From Acanthosepion lycidas (lineage: Eukaryota; Mollusca; Cephalopoda; Sepiida; Sepiidae): a stretch of 64,000 bases of DNA. Position numbers and translations under genes: made by a program. This document shows positions 49,274 to 55,224 of the stretch, one piece after another; within the stretch, counting starts at the first letter, position 1, and each line of letters starts with the position of its first letter. Under the pieces are notes generated by a model that saw only the letters and a program-made list of their open reading frames with translations, was not told the DNA's origin and made no database searches. Location of the stretch: the NCBI GenBank assembly GCA_963932145.1, contig OZ010582.1:20794663-20858662 (forward strand), read 5' to 3'.

Positions 49274-50813
49274 CCTTAATCCTTTTATTTAATGTACAAA
49301 ATTTCATTTAGAAATGTTTATCTTGCAAAGTGGATATAATTTCTACAGCTACCTTCCAAAAACAATTTTTAGTTTCATGAAAATTTGTTTCTCTTGCAGT
49401 GTTAAACCTGTTCTTAGAAAAATATCCAAGACAGAAGCCAAGTAAGTGTACTTTGAAATTTTTAGCTGCTTAATACAGATTTCAACATGACAGATAATAT
49501 GTACATTTCTTTTTTTTTAACTTCAAATTTTCATTTATTGGACTTAATCAGATTTAGCATAAGATTATATGGATCAAGGATCATCACTGTCTACTGAAGG
49601 CTTGTGAGATGAGTTTGATAATGCCAGTAAACTGACTGTTACTGAATACCTACAAATATAAGAAAATTGTTTAAGTCAGTCTTTTAAAAAATAATTCACA
49701 TCACCTGCAAACTTTCACTTAAAAGACAGTTGTAATTTAATTTGATATTTACTTCATTAAAGCTGCTCAGTTTTGTTTAAGCAGTGCATTTTTTCTGATT
49801 TACACAAGTTCACGAAAGCAGAATTATGTTTATATCAAAATTACCATTTTTATGATTTTAAACATAGAAGCAATAATTATTCTTTGCTAAATTTAAAATC
49901 CACATTTCTTGTGCCTATCATTGTACTGTTTACATCTATTTCCTTAGGCTCGCCAAGTTGGAGAGAACAAAGAAGGATGACTTCCGTACCACCTTGAAAT
50001 CTTCAGGACATAAACATGACAAAATTGAAGAAGAAGAAGCACCAGCGGAAGGTAAATATATTCGCATCAATTTTCATTGGGCCTATAGCAGATCATTAAA
50101 GTTGCTTTTTCTCACTACATTTGGAGGTTATACATTTTTTTCTTTAGTCAAATAGATGTTTTTAATCATCTTAAATGTTTACCCTCTCATATTAGTAGTT
50201 AATAATGATGATGAATTTAATATTCTCAAGTTCAAAACTAGTGATGTCTGGTTTTATTTGACATAAATATGCTTAACACTTAGGCTTTTTCCATATTCTA
50301 AAAAGTAATATTTTTTCAGTGTATGGTACTAGCACTTGATAAAACTAGGAAGGAGATGTTTACATCAAAGAAAGAATATACTCTGCTTAAAAAATAAAAA
50401 TTAGCAAAGAATTTATGAACAAATCACAAATTTTCATTTTTATAAACTAATATCTGTGTTATTTCTCATAATAATTTTCATAAAACAAGCTATTGAATTA
50501 ATCACATTAACTAAACAGGTCATACACATTACTGCTGGAAGCATATAATCTTGAATAAAATTGTAACATTTTACATTTCACATAATGCTTATTGGCAAGC
50601 AAAATTTGAAGTTGTTTGGTTTTCTGTAGAAAAACTTACAAATGATTGATAGTTTTAAGAATAATCATTTGTGAGTAAATTCCAAATCAATATATAACCA
50701 TTTTCTAATGCTTTTTTTTTTTTTCTTTTTTCAACAGAGGCATAAATAGTAGAATGATGCAGTTAAATGGAGAGGGTGAAGAGCAGGCTGAAGAGGCGTC
50801 AGAGCCAATGTAA
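1032..50813 (+). CDS. Troponin I gene (multi-exon, 5' end outside window)
   Basis: Troponin I is the inhibitory subunit of the troponin complex on muscle thin filaments; it binds actin-tropomyosin, troponin C and troponin T. The call rests on the core exons. An IT-arm start KLIMQKAAEDLKNEAK is typical of invertebrate TnI. A helix follows, with YDWEFKLRRQEFEINDLTLK, and then the inhibitory segment GKFVKPVLRKIS, the counterpart of vertebrate GKFKRPTLRRVR. From the 31174 exon to the end the core is about 209 residues. The N-terminal exons in the window add about 145, and an optional central block adds 514. A long acidic/charged N-terminal extension is known for scallop striated TnI. The extreme 5' exon(s), promoter and start codon of the long form are not visible here. 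Exons are listed separately below. I am very sure of the family and less sure which exons combine in one transcript. Confidence 0.93.
1108..2548 (+). other. Intron, no further gene seen
   Basis: AT-rich intron between exons A and B, with a gt...ag frame and a tgtttcag acceptor. I recognise no repeats or exons in it. Confidence 0.7.
2549..2596 (+). CDS. TnI N-terminal exon B (ESRRSRRRRGYDDDEE)
   Basis: A 48-base exon, phase 0 at both ends, between tgtttcag and gtaaaa. It encodes the 16 residues ESRRSRRRRGYDDDEE, which repeats the SRRSRR-plus-acidic pattern of exon A. Together with the next exon (APAEDTSQE) it mirrors the layout of exon A, suggesting an old duplication. Low-complexity charged sequence of this kind is found in the N-terminal extension of molluscan TnI. 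Confidence 0.85.
4059..4102. repeat. (AT)n microsatellite
   Basis: About 22 uninterrupted AT units. Confidence 0.97.
5283..5342. repeat. Tandem duplication, unit about 28 bp
   Basis: The phrase atcagcatttatatccattc occurs twice in a row, followed by agcca and aacca respectively. It is a simple two-copy tandem repeat. Confidence 0.85.
7467..7493 (+). CDS. TnI N-terminal micro-exon C (APAEDTSQE)
   Basis: A 27-base exon, phase 0 at both ends, between cactaag and gtttgt. It encodes APAEDTSQE. The upstream tract is pyrimidine-rich (ctctctctcgtctacttttc). It supplies the APAE motif that follows the acidic run of exon B, just as APAE ends exon A. The small size makes the call less certain, but signals and frame agree. 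Confidence 0.75.
8064..8119. repeat. Pyrimidine tandem repeat, unit 13 bp
   Basis: The unit ttctttcttattt is repeated about four times. Confidence 0.85.
8183..8229. repeat. (AT)n microsatellite
   Basis: An AT run interrupted once by a C, directly next to the tRNA-like sequence at 8233. Confidence 0.95.
8233..8310 (-). pseudogene. tRNA-like sequence (tRNA pseudogene or SINE head)
   Basis: On the minus strand this 78-base stretch folds as a tRNA. The acceptor pairs TTCTGTG with CAGAGAA (6 of 7). The A-box-like segment is TGGCTGAATGGTTATAGCA. The anticodon stem pairs CGCCA with TGGTG around loop GGCTTAA, the variable arm is TTCT/AGAA, and the T arm is GCAGG-TTCGATT-CCTGC with B box GGTTCGATTCC. 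The long variable arm points to a Ser/Leu-type (class II) origin, but loop position 33 is G instead of U and the nominal anticodon would be CTT. A functional tRNA is therefore unlikely; a SINE head or pseudogene fits better. Confidence 0.65.
8463..8690. repeat. Long inverted repeat (foldback, MITE-like)
   Basis: The left arm at about 8463-8549 and right arm at about 8602-8690 are near-perfect reverse complements over more than 80 bases. For example, left catttactg and tttaagtaaatg match right cagtaaatg and catttgcttaaa. The spacer is about 52 bases. The structure would make a long hairpin in the TnI pre-mRNA. No clear target-site duplication or protein was seen, so it is a foldback or MITE of unknown family. 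Confidence 0.8.
11088..11141 (+). CDS. TnI exon D, Ala-rich (DAAAAAAAEEARRQQEAE)
   Basis: A 54-base exon, phase 0 at both ends, between ttaacag and gtttgt. It encodes DAAAAAAAEEARRQQEAE. The end EEARRQQEAE is shared almost exactly with the next exon, marking a tandem exon duplication. The Ala/Glu/Arg composition predicts a helix. It may be a cassette or an alternative to exon E; both phases allow inclusion of either or both. Confidence 0.85.
11142..12997 (+). other. Intron with AT microsatellite
   Basis: A 1.9-kb AT-rich intron with an (AT)n run at about 12579-12618. I see no other feature in it. Confidence 0.75.
12579..12618. repeat. (AT)n microsatellite
   Basis: About 20 AT units. Confidence 0.95.
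12998..13048 (+). CDS. TnI exon E (EAARQAAEEERRQQEAE)
   Basis: A 51-base exon, phase 0 at both ends, between ttgtcag and gttagt. It encodes EAARQAAEEERRQQEAE and is a near copy of exon D. A homopolymer A tract of about 20 bases begins about 27 bases after its donor. Like exon D it extends the charged helix that leads into exon F. Confidence 0.87.
13049..15125 (+). other. Intron, no gene seen
   Basis: A 2.1-kb AT-rich intron with a poly-A run at its 5' end (13076-13098) and T-rich runs near 13275. I recognise no exon or mobile element. Confidence 0.75.
15126..15305 (+). CDS. TnI exon F, long charged helix (60 aa)
   Basis: A 180-base exon, phase 0 at both ends, between cttag and gtaagt. It encodes 60 residues made almost wholly of Glu, Lys, Arg and Ala. 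It begins ERRRREEEERERREAEEAL, contains KRKIEEEKQKAEEAERKK, and ends EERRKR. This is a predicted single alpha-helix or coiled coil, matching the Glu/Arg-rich N-terminal extension of scallop-type TnI. The antisense frame is open only because of this codon composition. Confidence 0.92.
15936..15997 (+). repeat. Direct repeat, left copy (possible LTR remnant)
   Basis: It shares ttgtaatct and, after a variable part, ctgtgattttacaaattta-ctct-taaaatt with 18759-18825. The two copies are about 2.8 kb apart on either side of copia-like coding fragments. Confidence 0.6.
17426..17505 (-). repeat. tRNA-derived SINE fragment
   Basis: On the minus strand, CAGTGTGGTGTAATGGTTAG resembles a tRNA A-box region (TGGTGTAATGGTTAGCA). 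About 45 bases later GAGTTTAATTC resembles a decayed B box. The spacing fits a tRNA-derived SINE head inserted in the copia remnant. The body is not clearly recognisable. Confidence 0.5.
18759..18825 (+). repeat. Direct repeat, right copy (possible LTR remnant)
   Basis: The partner of 15936-15997; see there for the shared bases. Confidence 0.6.
22050..22395 (+). promoter_or_regulatory. Candidate internal muscle promoter of TnI
   Basis: This segment is clearly less AT-rich than the intron around it. It contains E-box-type CANNTG sites at 22065 (CAACTG), 22171 (CATCTG) and 22251 (CACATG), a CArG-like CCAAATAATAGG at 22314-22325 (two bases too long for the strict consensus), and a TATA-type TATTTAAA at 22365-22372. 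About 100 bases downstream lies an ATG GCC followed directly by a strong donor, gtaagt. Together these suggest an internal promoter for a short TnI form. Each single motif is weak; the arrangement is the evidence. An old LTR could look similar. Confidence 0.45.
22396..22478 (+). CDS. Candidate alternative first exon (Met-Ala)
   Basis: The coding part is ATG GCC (22473-22478) followed by donor gtaagt. The 5' border is set only by distance from the TATA-like site at 22365. It leaves in phase 0, so it can splice to the exon at 24256 or directly to 31174. The latter would give MA-EEEEREEAERKKRQEE and a protein of about 211 residues, close to ordinary invertebrate TnI length, which often starts with MAD/MAE. 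A second donor-like site at 22561 would read into a stop and is not favoured. Confidence 0.45.
22929..23050. mobile_element. MITE with TA target duplication (mariner-like)
   Basis: The terminal inverted repeats are about 27 bases. Left TGAGGGAGTGCTGAAAAGTT and right AACTTTTTAGCACCTTCTCA match as reverse complements with few mismatches, continuing as CTCAGC / GCTGAG. TA lies on both sides. At 122 bases with no coding room it is non-autonomous. The GAGGG-GTGCTGAAAAGTT end is of a Tc1/mariner type. Confidence 0.8.
23532..23584. repeat. (AT)n microsatellite
   Basis: About 26 AT units. Confidence 0.95.
24211..24255 (+). repeat. 15-bp tandem repeat forming a splice acceptor
   Basis: The unit ttttgcatgttaccc occurs twice and then a third, changed copy reads ttttgcatgttaacag, whose final ag is the acceptor of the next exon. 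The 3' splice site sits inside the repeat. Confidence 0.85.
24256..24642 (+). CDS. Optional block exon 1, acidic (129 aa)
   Basis: A 387-base exon, phase 0 at both ends, between gttaacag and gtgagc. It starts IHEDFSQPCEKKPAEF and goes on with an acidic Ser-rich stretch (EDEESGDTDNDVDDEQ, SSREDVYDSHTDDG), ending GETYTKR. It has no hydrophobic core or known domain, so it is probably disordered. It does not resemble TnI. A long uninterrupted frame with clean splice sites makes it convincing as coding. A (CT)n repeat lies 24 bases past the donor. Confidence 0.82.
24667..24704. repeat. (CT)n microsatellite
   Basis: About 19 CT units just downstream of the 24642 donor. It is a polypyrimidine tract of a kind often bound by splicing regulators. 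Confidence 0.95.
25121..25195 (+). CDS. Optional block exon 2 (25 aa)
   Basis: A 75-base exon, phase 0 at both ends, between cttctgtag and gtagga. It reads ASTLPDSDKINVVKVHASQ and ends FEVQQQ. The segment KINVVKVHASQFEVQQQ is more ordered-looking than its neighbours. The family is not recognised. Confidence 0.78.
25450..25527 (+). CDS. Optional block exon 3 (26 aa)
   Basis: A 78-base exon, phase 0 at both ends, between gatttttag and gtaagc. It starts PNKKLDIPVKNFIPYRGSN and ends LKDIQKK. The family is not recognised. Confidence 0.78.
25528..26147 (+). other. Intron, no gene seen
   Basis: A 620-base AT-rich intron with a poly-T run near 25602-25620. Confidence 0.75.
26148..26213 (+). CDS. 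Optional block exon 4 (22 aa)
   Basis: A 66-base exon, phase 0 at both ends, between tatgcag and gtaagc. It reads FEECNLPTTEPPKRNKNERH and ends SK. The family is not recognised. Confidence 0.76.
26510..27445 (+). CDS. Optional block exon 5, [K/R]WPP motifs (312 aa)
   Basis: The largest open stretch in the window: a 936-base exon, phase 0 at both ends, between ttttaccag and gtaagt. It is a Ser/Lys/Pro-rich, probably disordered protein. It carries a repeated tryptophan motif: SKWPPERG (Trp at residue 84), SRWPPPAD (Trp 166), GRWPPVSS (Trp 215) and a weaker SVWSQPEP (Trp 254). From memory, paired IAWPPP and PKWPPE motifs occur in the actin-binding LIM protein EPLIN/LIMA1, so an actin- or LIM-linked role is possible; that is inference. 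It ends in a donor, so it must splice on, most simply to the TnI exon at 31174 in frame. It could instead belong to a nested gene whose last exon I do not see. Confidence 0.85.
27446..31173 (+). other. Intron with decayed mobile gene
   Basis: A 3.7-kb intron. A minus-strand remnant of a dispersed protein lies at about 28010-28990, with a short (CT)n at about 28786-28802 within it. The segment 29000-31173 has a G9-10 run near 29717 but no recognised gene. Confidence 0.7.
28010..28990 (-). pseudogene. Remnant of a dispersed uncharacterised protein
   Basis: Minus-strand fragments, in order, match a protein I recall as widely dispersed in mollusc, arthropod and fish genomes. DKSWAPH (about 28885-28908) fits the DKTWAPHICC region. 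LPILYLSKNQSELLVSQLKQ (28350-28538) fits LP.L.LSK.QSELLASRLQ. SDDYGKRFHQDISKME (about 28125-28175) fits SDEQGERFHQDI..ME. A following DFYWIL fits ADYCW.L. The pieces lie in different frames with stops between them, so the copy is dead. Its function is unknown; its repeated occurrence suggests spread by a mobile element. Confidence 0.65.
31174..31221 (+). CDS. TnI exon G (EEEEREEAERKKRQEE)
   Basis: A 48-base exon, phase 0 at both ends, between ttgtgtag and gtaaga. It encodes EEEEREEAERKKRQEE. It is the first exon of the conserved TnI body and can receive exon F, the optional block or the Met-Ala exon without a frame change. Confidence 0.88.
31222..36749 (+). other. Large intron, no gene seen
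   Basis: A 5.5-kb AT-rich intron with T-rich runs, the longest being poly-T at 36280-36308. I found no exon with TnI similarity and no clear mobile element protein. Confidence 0.65.
36750..36845 (+). CDS. TnI exon H, basic pre-core (32 aa)
   Basis: A 96-base exon, phase 0 at both ends, between tctgcccag and gtactg. It starts AARRRQEEEEKKKKGKRKGL and ends GGLSPEKKKLLK. The phrase KGLGGLSPEKKKLLK leads into the IT arm as in other invertebrate TnI proteins (a KKGFMTPERKKKL type of sequence). Confidence 0.95.
36846..41911 (+). other. Large intron with (TA)n(CA)n repeat
   Basis: A 5.1-kb AT-rich intron. It contains a compound TA/CA microsatellite at 37313-37365 and poly-T runs near 37091-37119. 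No gene was recognised. Confidence 0.65.
37313..37365. repeat. (TA)n(CA)n microsatellite
   Basis: About 19 TA units followed by about 8 CA units. Confidence 0.95.
41912..42068 (+). CDS. TnI alternative IT-arm exon I1 (52 aa)
   Basis: A 157-base exon entering in phase 0 (acceptor gtaaatag) and leaving in phase 1 (AAAG, donor gtattg). It starts PPHESLPVGEKSLQLNQVHH and contains EIDEEERKRQVLSERIIPLP, ending NLEELSK. The part EEERKRQVLSERIIPL lines up with vertebrate TnI sequence around YLAERIPPL, and spliced to the 48500 exon it continues ELSKAQMQDLVKKLH. It has the same phases as exon I2 and cannot be joined to I2 without a frame break, so the two are probably mutually exclusive. It lacks the KLIMQKAAEDL motif and would change troponin C binding. 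Confidence 0.78.
42069..43720 (+). other. Intron, imperfect hairpin, T-rich runs
   Basis: A 1.65-kb intron. An inverted repeat (core ttctggttgaca near 42416-42427 and tgtcaaccagaa near 42467-42478) would pair across about 40 bases. T/G-rich runs lie near 43128-43190. Confidence 0.65.
43721..43841 (+). CDS. TnI IT-arm exon I2 (KLIMQKAAEDL)
   Basis: A 121-base exon entering in phase 0 (acceptor ctgtttgtag) and leaving in phase 1 (donor gtaggc). It encodes KLIMQKAAEDLKNEAKRKAE and goes on ERENFINSRVEPLATDGLNE. This is the troponin-C-binding helix H1 and the link to helix H2, very close to scallop, fly and nematode TnI. It is probably the default choice against exon I1. In Drosophila TnI the equivalent region is also encoded by mutually exclusive exons, which is established knowledge. 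Confidence 0.96.
44953..44987. repeat. Poly-T tract
   Basis: About 35 T in a row upstream of the 45038 MITE. Confidence 0.95.
45038..45191. mobile_element. Pogo/Tigger-like MITE with TA target duplication
   Basis: A 154-base element. The left end CAGTGTAACCCGGATATAAG and right end CTTATATCCAGGTTACACTG are reverse complements with one mismatch, and TA flanks both sides. The motif acccggatataagaga occurs twice more inside (about 45115-45147). CAGTGTAACC ends with a TA duplication are typical of the pogo/Tigger group. It has no coding capacity. Confidence 0.85.
46628..47748 (-). pseudogene. Dead mariner transposon, nearly full length
   Basis: The left end TTAGGTTGGAACAAAAG and right end CTTTTGTTTCAACCCAA form imperfect terminal repeats 1.12 kb apart, with TA after the right end. 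On the minus strand, fragments follow mariner transposase order. AESTVCKWFTRFRSGNFDMQ-like sequence (near 47440-47520) comes first, then MMFCIW (near 47117-47134). AAINEKYPKLDNWKRVVFHQ-DNTRLH follows (near 46930-47010) with the second catalytic Asp, and then the C-terminal KFCKDRIMKLPQRWDKM-like part (near 46740-46790). Several frame breaks make it non-functional. Confidence 0.8.
48500..48600 (+). CDS. TnI exon J, helix H2 (coiled coil with TnT)
   Basis: A 101-base exon entering in phase 1 (acceptor ctattacag) and leaving in phase 0 (donor gtgtgt). It encodes AQMQDLVKKLHGKMAELEEE then VYDWEFKLRRQEFE. This is helix H2 of the IT arm, which pairs with troponin T. YDWE-K-RRQ-FE is characteristic of molluscan TnI. 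Confidence 0.96.
48601..49072 (+). other. Intron, no gene seen
   Basis: A 472-base AT-rich intron without recognised features. Confidence 0.8.
49073..49116 (+). CDS. TnI exon K (INDLTLKVNDTRGK)
   Basis: A 44-base exon entering in phase 0 (ttatttcag) and leaving in phase 2 (donor gtaagc). It encodes INDLTLKVNDTRGK and the first two bases of the Phe codon that starts the inhibitory peptide. Confidence 0.95.
49117..49399 (+). other. Intron with poly-T run
   Basis: A 283-base intron with a T run of about 30 bases near 49245-49273. Confidence 0.8.
49400..49441 (+). CDS. TnI exon L, inhibitory segment (FVKPVLRKISKTEAK)
   Basis: A 42-base exon in phase 2 at both ends, between ctcttgcag and gtaagt. 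With the neighbouring codon halves it reads FVKPVLRKISKTEAK. The GKFVKPVLRKIS segment is the actin-tropomyosin inhibitory and troponin-C-binding peptide. Confidence 0.96.
49442..49947 (+). other. Intron, no gene seen
   Basis: A 506-base AT-rich intron without recognised features. Confidence 0.8.
49948..50051 (+). CDS. TnI exon M, C-terminal region (EEEEAPAE)
   Basis: A 104-base exon entering in phase 2 (tccttag) and leaving in phase 1 (donor gtaaat). It starts LAKLERTKKDDFRTTLKSSG and ends HKHDKIEEEEAPAE. The basic part lies where the second actin-binding region of TnI is expected. The end EEEEAPAE echoes the acidic EAPAE block of the N-terminal exon A. Confidence 0.93.
50052..50737 (+). other. 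Last intron, no gene seen
   Basis: A 686-base AT-rich intron ending in a long T tract and tcaacag. Confidence 0.8.
50738..50813 (+). CDS. TnI last coding exon N, dual-frame tail
   Basis: The acceptor region reads tcaacagag, with two AG sites two bases apart. Using the first (exon from 50738), exon M continues G|AG GCA TAA and the protein ends EEEEAPAEEA at 50745. Using the second (exon from 50740), it continues G|GC ATA AAT and reads GINSRMMQLNGEGEEQAEEA then SEPM, stopping at TAA 50811-50813. The acidic tail looks like real coding sequence, and sequence after 50813 does not. I therefore favour the second acceptor as at least one true form. Confidence 0.7.
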
Positions 50814-51605
50814 CCCTCAACCTTGCCTGCTTTCGGTTTCCTATCTACCCCCGAGTGATGATCTGCTTAAGTCTTCTCTGGGCATGTGAACACCAGTGTA
50901 GTTTTGTAAACAGAATTGGACACTGTCAATTTATGTCTTCTTATTAACAAAAAAAGGCATACAGTTATAAATAAGTTATATAGTATTTTGTGTGTAAAAG
51001 ATCTCATGTGAATATGTTTGTGTTAATTTAACCACCACCTAGCAGATTTAGCATTTGGGCTAAAGGAAAAAAAATACTACCAACCCTGGATCCGATAGGT
51101 CACTTTCCCTTTCACTTTATATGTAGCCTTCAAAATGTGACCTGTTGTTGAATCAAAATCTCTCAGAAACTTAGTCTCACAAATGGCAAAATAATAACTT
51201 GTGGTCCACATTTGATGAGGTTAGCACATGAATGAACAAGTTAAACAATTGCTAACAGGTTATTTATCCTGGTTAATTGCTTTCTTTCGAGTGAGCATCT
51301 TGTGAATGCATCTATTGGTTTTTGAATTGCATTTCTTACCACCTTCAACAGTAGGTCTTTTTTAAAAGGACTGCAGAACATCAAATAAAATCTACAACAT
51401 AAACTGAGATCCCTGTTCAATTCTTTTATGTTACAACTTATTTTATTGTTGTTGAATACTGCAATCAGCAAGCATTTTTGTAAGAGGGGGAAGAAAAGGT
51501 TGGCAACAGCTCAAATGTTGCAGATCCTTTTTTTCTTTTGTCTGTCCTTTGTAGGTGGTGTGCCCACAGCTGCCTCTCCTGCCTGGTTATTCACTCAAAA
51601 GTTGA

Positions 51606-51640
<35 letters not shown>

Positions 51641-52238
51641 TATATGACAATATTCTTAATACCAGAAATAAATAATTCACCGTTCCTCAAACAGTTTTTA
51701 TTGCTTTTGTCCTTTGTTGCTTTTTATGGCTTTGCATGATTATTATTTTTACCTTTTTGCATGAGCTTACAGTTTCACAAACAAAATGACATGATGTAAT
51801 GCCTATTATAGTTAAAACTAACAAAAATATTTTTTAAATTTAACTCTGTATTGGTGTAAACATAAAATAAGGAGTTCTTTGGATATTGTAATAAAAGAAG
51901 GAAAACTTTATCAACCTGATTTAAAGTAAGCTATTCCACATTAGCGATCATCACAAATCTGGCATTTCATATGGAATATTTGACTTTTTATCCTTAAGCT
52001 TTTCACATGCAAAATAACAGTAATAATTGATTTCCTCTGGAAGATACATCTTGTTATTAGTCAGATCAAGTGATTGTTTTTCTGTGCAAATTGATTTTAT
52101 TTTCTCAACTCTGTGAAATAAACACTTTGCAAATTTAAACTTGTTTTAAATAGCCTTTAACAGACATATAGATTTGATCCAATATTAGTCCTAACAGAAT
52201 GGAAAATTATATCAAACATTTTGGAAACAATTTTAATA
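50814..52238 (+). other. TnI 3' UTR and candidate polyadenylation signals
   Basis: The sequence directly after the stop is relatively GC-rich and then AT-rich. AATAAA signals lie at 51384-51389, 51890-51895 and 52117-52122, so the transcript end cannot be fixed. A (TTA)n run lies at about 51605-51632. No other gene was seen. Confidence 0.55.
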
Positions 52239-52317
52239 TTAGGTTGGTGCGAAAATAATGTCGGTTTTTGACGTTAAAAATATGTCAAAAACCGACATTA
52301 TTTTTGCACCAACCTAA
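52239..52317. mobile_element. MADE1-like mariner MITE, perfect hairpin type
   Basis: A 79-base element. The left half TTAGGTTGGTGCGAAAATAA and the right half TTATTTTTGCACCAACCTAA are reverse complements almost throughout, continuing through TGTCGGTTTTTGAC / TCAAAAACCGACA. The unpaired centre is about 10 bases. TA flanks both ends. Ends of the TTAGGTTGGTGC type match the mariner MITE family that includes MADE1. Confidence 0.92.
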
Positions 52318-52319
52318 TA

Positions 52320-55134
52320 GTTTCTAAATTGTTTTATATATGTAAGAGTTGTGTGTATCTTATAAAATATGTAATCCAAATTAGATATGATGCATGTTTA
52401 AAATATAAAATCAATGCTTAAAATACATCGGAGGAGAAATATCATTTTTATTCCTTCTCCTCTTGAGTATTATCTCTGAATTATTAAAAAAAAAGAAACA
52501 ATTTTATGACTGTCATTCTACTAACATGACAGTTTGCTACCAAAAGTAGAAATCATTTTCATAATAGATTTATTTTCAAATTAAGGGATCATTTTAGATT
52601 TTGTTAAATCATCTACTGAAAATGTAGCAATTCTTCAACTTCGAAAAATTCCCAGATTATAAACAAGAGGAAAATGCTGTCTATTTTGCACAGAATGAAT
52701 GTTTTATAAAATATAAATCATTGAAGAGTTTTCAACAGGTAAACTCAAGATTTCACAAAATGTGAATCTTTCAGTTTTCAATTTCCCAAAAAATGTTACA
52801 AAAGTTAATATAAAAGTTTGTTCCAAATTAATTACGTTTTAAATAAATTCTTCACCGAAAAAATAAAATTTCAATCCTATTTACTTAAATCCCTAAAATC
52901 AAAAAATATCATTTTTCAAATCAGATTTCCTTAACATTAATTCATTCATGCTTTTAGATAATATTTGCTTTTTAAGATGTCACCATTGCACCAAAAGATG
53001 AAGTTTTTTCCTTGTGATAAAAGTTTTAATTTTATGCTTTTATGAAAGAGGAAGATATGCATTTCCTTGCATTTTGCAAGTGAATAATGGTTGGTATGTC
53101 TAAGATCTGAGTTTAATTGGTTATAAGCTATTCATTTCTCAACTACCCATCCTCAGGTTGCAGTCTGGGCATCTATCTGCTCATTGATCTTTCCCATGTA
53201 CATTATTTTAAGTTTTTAATGTTAGGAAGTCTCCAGTGAAACTGGTCAAAACAAAGAGGGTGATTTACAAGGAAAATAAAAAGGAAATGGCTTTCAGAAC
53301 AGACAACTGACTTTTGCTTGTTGAAATAATAACAGTATTTGCCAAGAGTTACAGTTATTGATTTAATCCTTCTCAATTCTGCTGTACTTTGGTCTACTTG
53401 ATTGTAGCCAATTTGTGAGTTGGTAAATGTTAGTCTTATTCATGACATATTGCAAAAACAGCAATGCCCCAGACTAGTGACTAGTAGTTGAATAATCCAA
53501 TTAGGGAACTTAGATCTTGAACTTGTAGACAATGTTGGTCTCCAAAATTTGTTCTCTAATTCTTCCACTTAGTCATTTGTCTTCAAACAAATATTTCTTA
53601 GTTGACCAAATTCTTCTCTTCAGTATCTTGCAAAGGATAGTGGGGTAGGTGGTTATCTCAGCTATTCTGCTATATTTCATCCTGATAGTCCTTTAACTGC
53701 TGCTGACTGTCTCATTTTGTCTGATGGGGTTCCTAACTTTATAGAAAATACATTTCTTTCAGGTGTCAGGTTACAAGTTGATTTGCATATGTGCATAGTA
53801 ACTGGATCTGAGGAGAAATGTTTTGGTGATGTCACTCTCCTGTCACATGCACTCAGGGTCAGCAGAATTCTTGACCCAACAAACAAAGCAGAATGGTAGA
53901 TAGTATTAAAAAGAAATAACATTCCACTACTGAATTTTAACCAAAATTCAACTTAGCATGGGCCAGCTGGTTGGTCTCAATTGGAGCCAGTGCAAAAGTC
54001 TTGTGAGCCCCACCAAATTTATGATAAAGTCCTACCATCTCACTCTGCTATGTCTCCATTTTCATAAGGTAGTATTCATAAAAAACACATTTTATTGTAA
54101 CCCAATTATGCACAATAATGGATCATATGCAATATAGGTGAATAATTCAACTAGAAAAATTGAAAATAAATACAAGTGTTTTGTGGTTTGTTAGAAAGTG
54201 TTAAATTTTAACACATTTAACATTATGGAGAAAAAATTGTGAATTTTTTTGTTTTTTGATACTTAACATAAGCAAAACCATAGATTTGAACAAAAAAAAA
54301 AAGAAAAAACACAGAATTATATCAAAATCAAAATTTTTTCATCCTTTAATAGTTGTGCTTGATTTAATTTGTAACCTATATAAAAATAGGTAGACAAATG
54401 TGAATGTTGATAAAATAGCAAAAGTCACAAAGTACTGCCCGGGGCATCCAATCAAGCTTAAACCACTCCAATAAAGAGGGAGGGTAGCATGCACATGGCC
54501 CTGGTCTCTAGTGTCATTTTTCTAGCAACAAGTGGTTGCCCCTGTTCCTAATAGTTAAAACTTTATTCCATGCACAAAACACATGACTTAACGATCTGGG
54601 TTATTCAGTTTATTATTCAGCCACCAATTATAGATTCACTTATTTGAAAAATCTACACCAATAACTGGAGCCAGATTTAGGCCTTAAGAAGCCCCTGGGA
54701 TAATAGAATTTGGGGGCTCCCTTATTATGTATGTTCACCCCCTCCCCCATGTCTAAAAAAAAAAATATATATATATATATTTTTAGAGGTTGTCTTTTTA
54801 GTGTAAATCATGAAACACTTCATCTAAAACTTTTAAGAAATATATATGTAAAAAGATGCATCAAAATCTAATGGGGCTTGTCAATTTTCAATTGTTTCAA
54901 ATTAGTTCAAAGGAACCCCATTAAATCAGAAAATAAAACATCTACACAGTTCTTATATCTTTTTTTTTTACTTTTATCAGGGGTCCAATATTTGCGACCC
55001 CTTAAGTCTAGCTCATATGTAAATCCAGTACTGCCAATAGCTCTGTCACAAACAATATTTTTAACAACATTTATCACAGTATTTTTTTTTTCAAAAGGCC
55101 AGAGAAATGAGTATAAATGACCTACTTCTAAATG
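52320..55134. other. 3' intergenic, no gene recognised
   Basis: AT-rich sequence. Parts with mixed composition (about 53460-54010, 54430-54560 and 54660-54740) look like old repeats, but I could not assign a family. An open frame at 53677-53922 on the minus strand has no recognised similarity. Confidence 0.5.
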
Positions 55135-55224
55135 AAGAAAAAATGTCAAGTTGAATGGTGTTATATATATATATATATATAAATTGCTTAGATCATTTTA
55201 ACCATTCAACTTGACATATTTTTT
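55135..55224. repeat. Inverted repeat around an AT microsatellite
   Basis: Left aaaaaatgtcaagttgaatg and right cattcaacttgacatatttt are reverse complements; between them is an (AT)n run of about 20 bases and about 25 other bases. It would form a hairpin of about 22 base pairs. It could be a MITE remnant. Confidence 0.7.

Noticed and set aside
53677..53922. Overlapping open frames on both strands as a gene
   Set aside because: No similarity recognised; the region has the composition of an old repeat.
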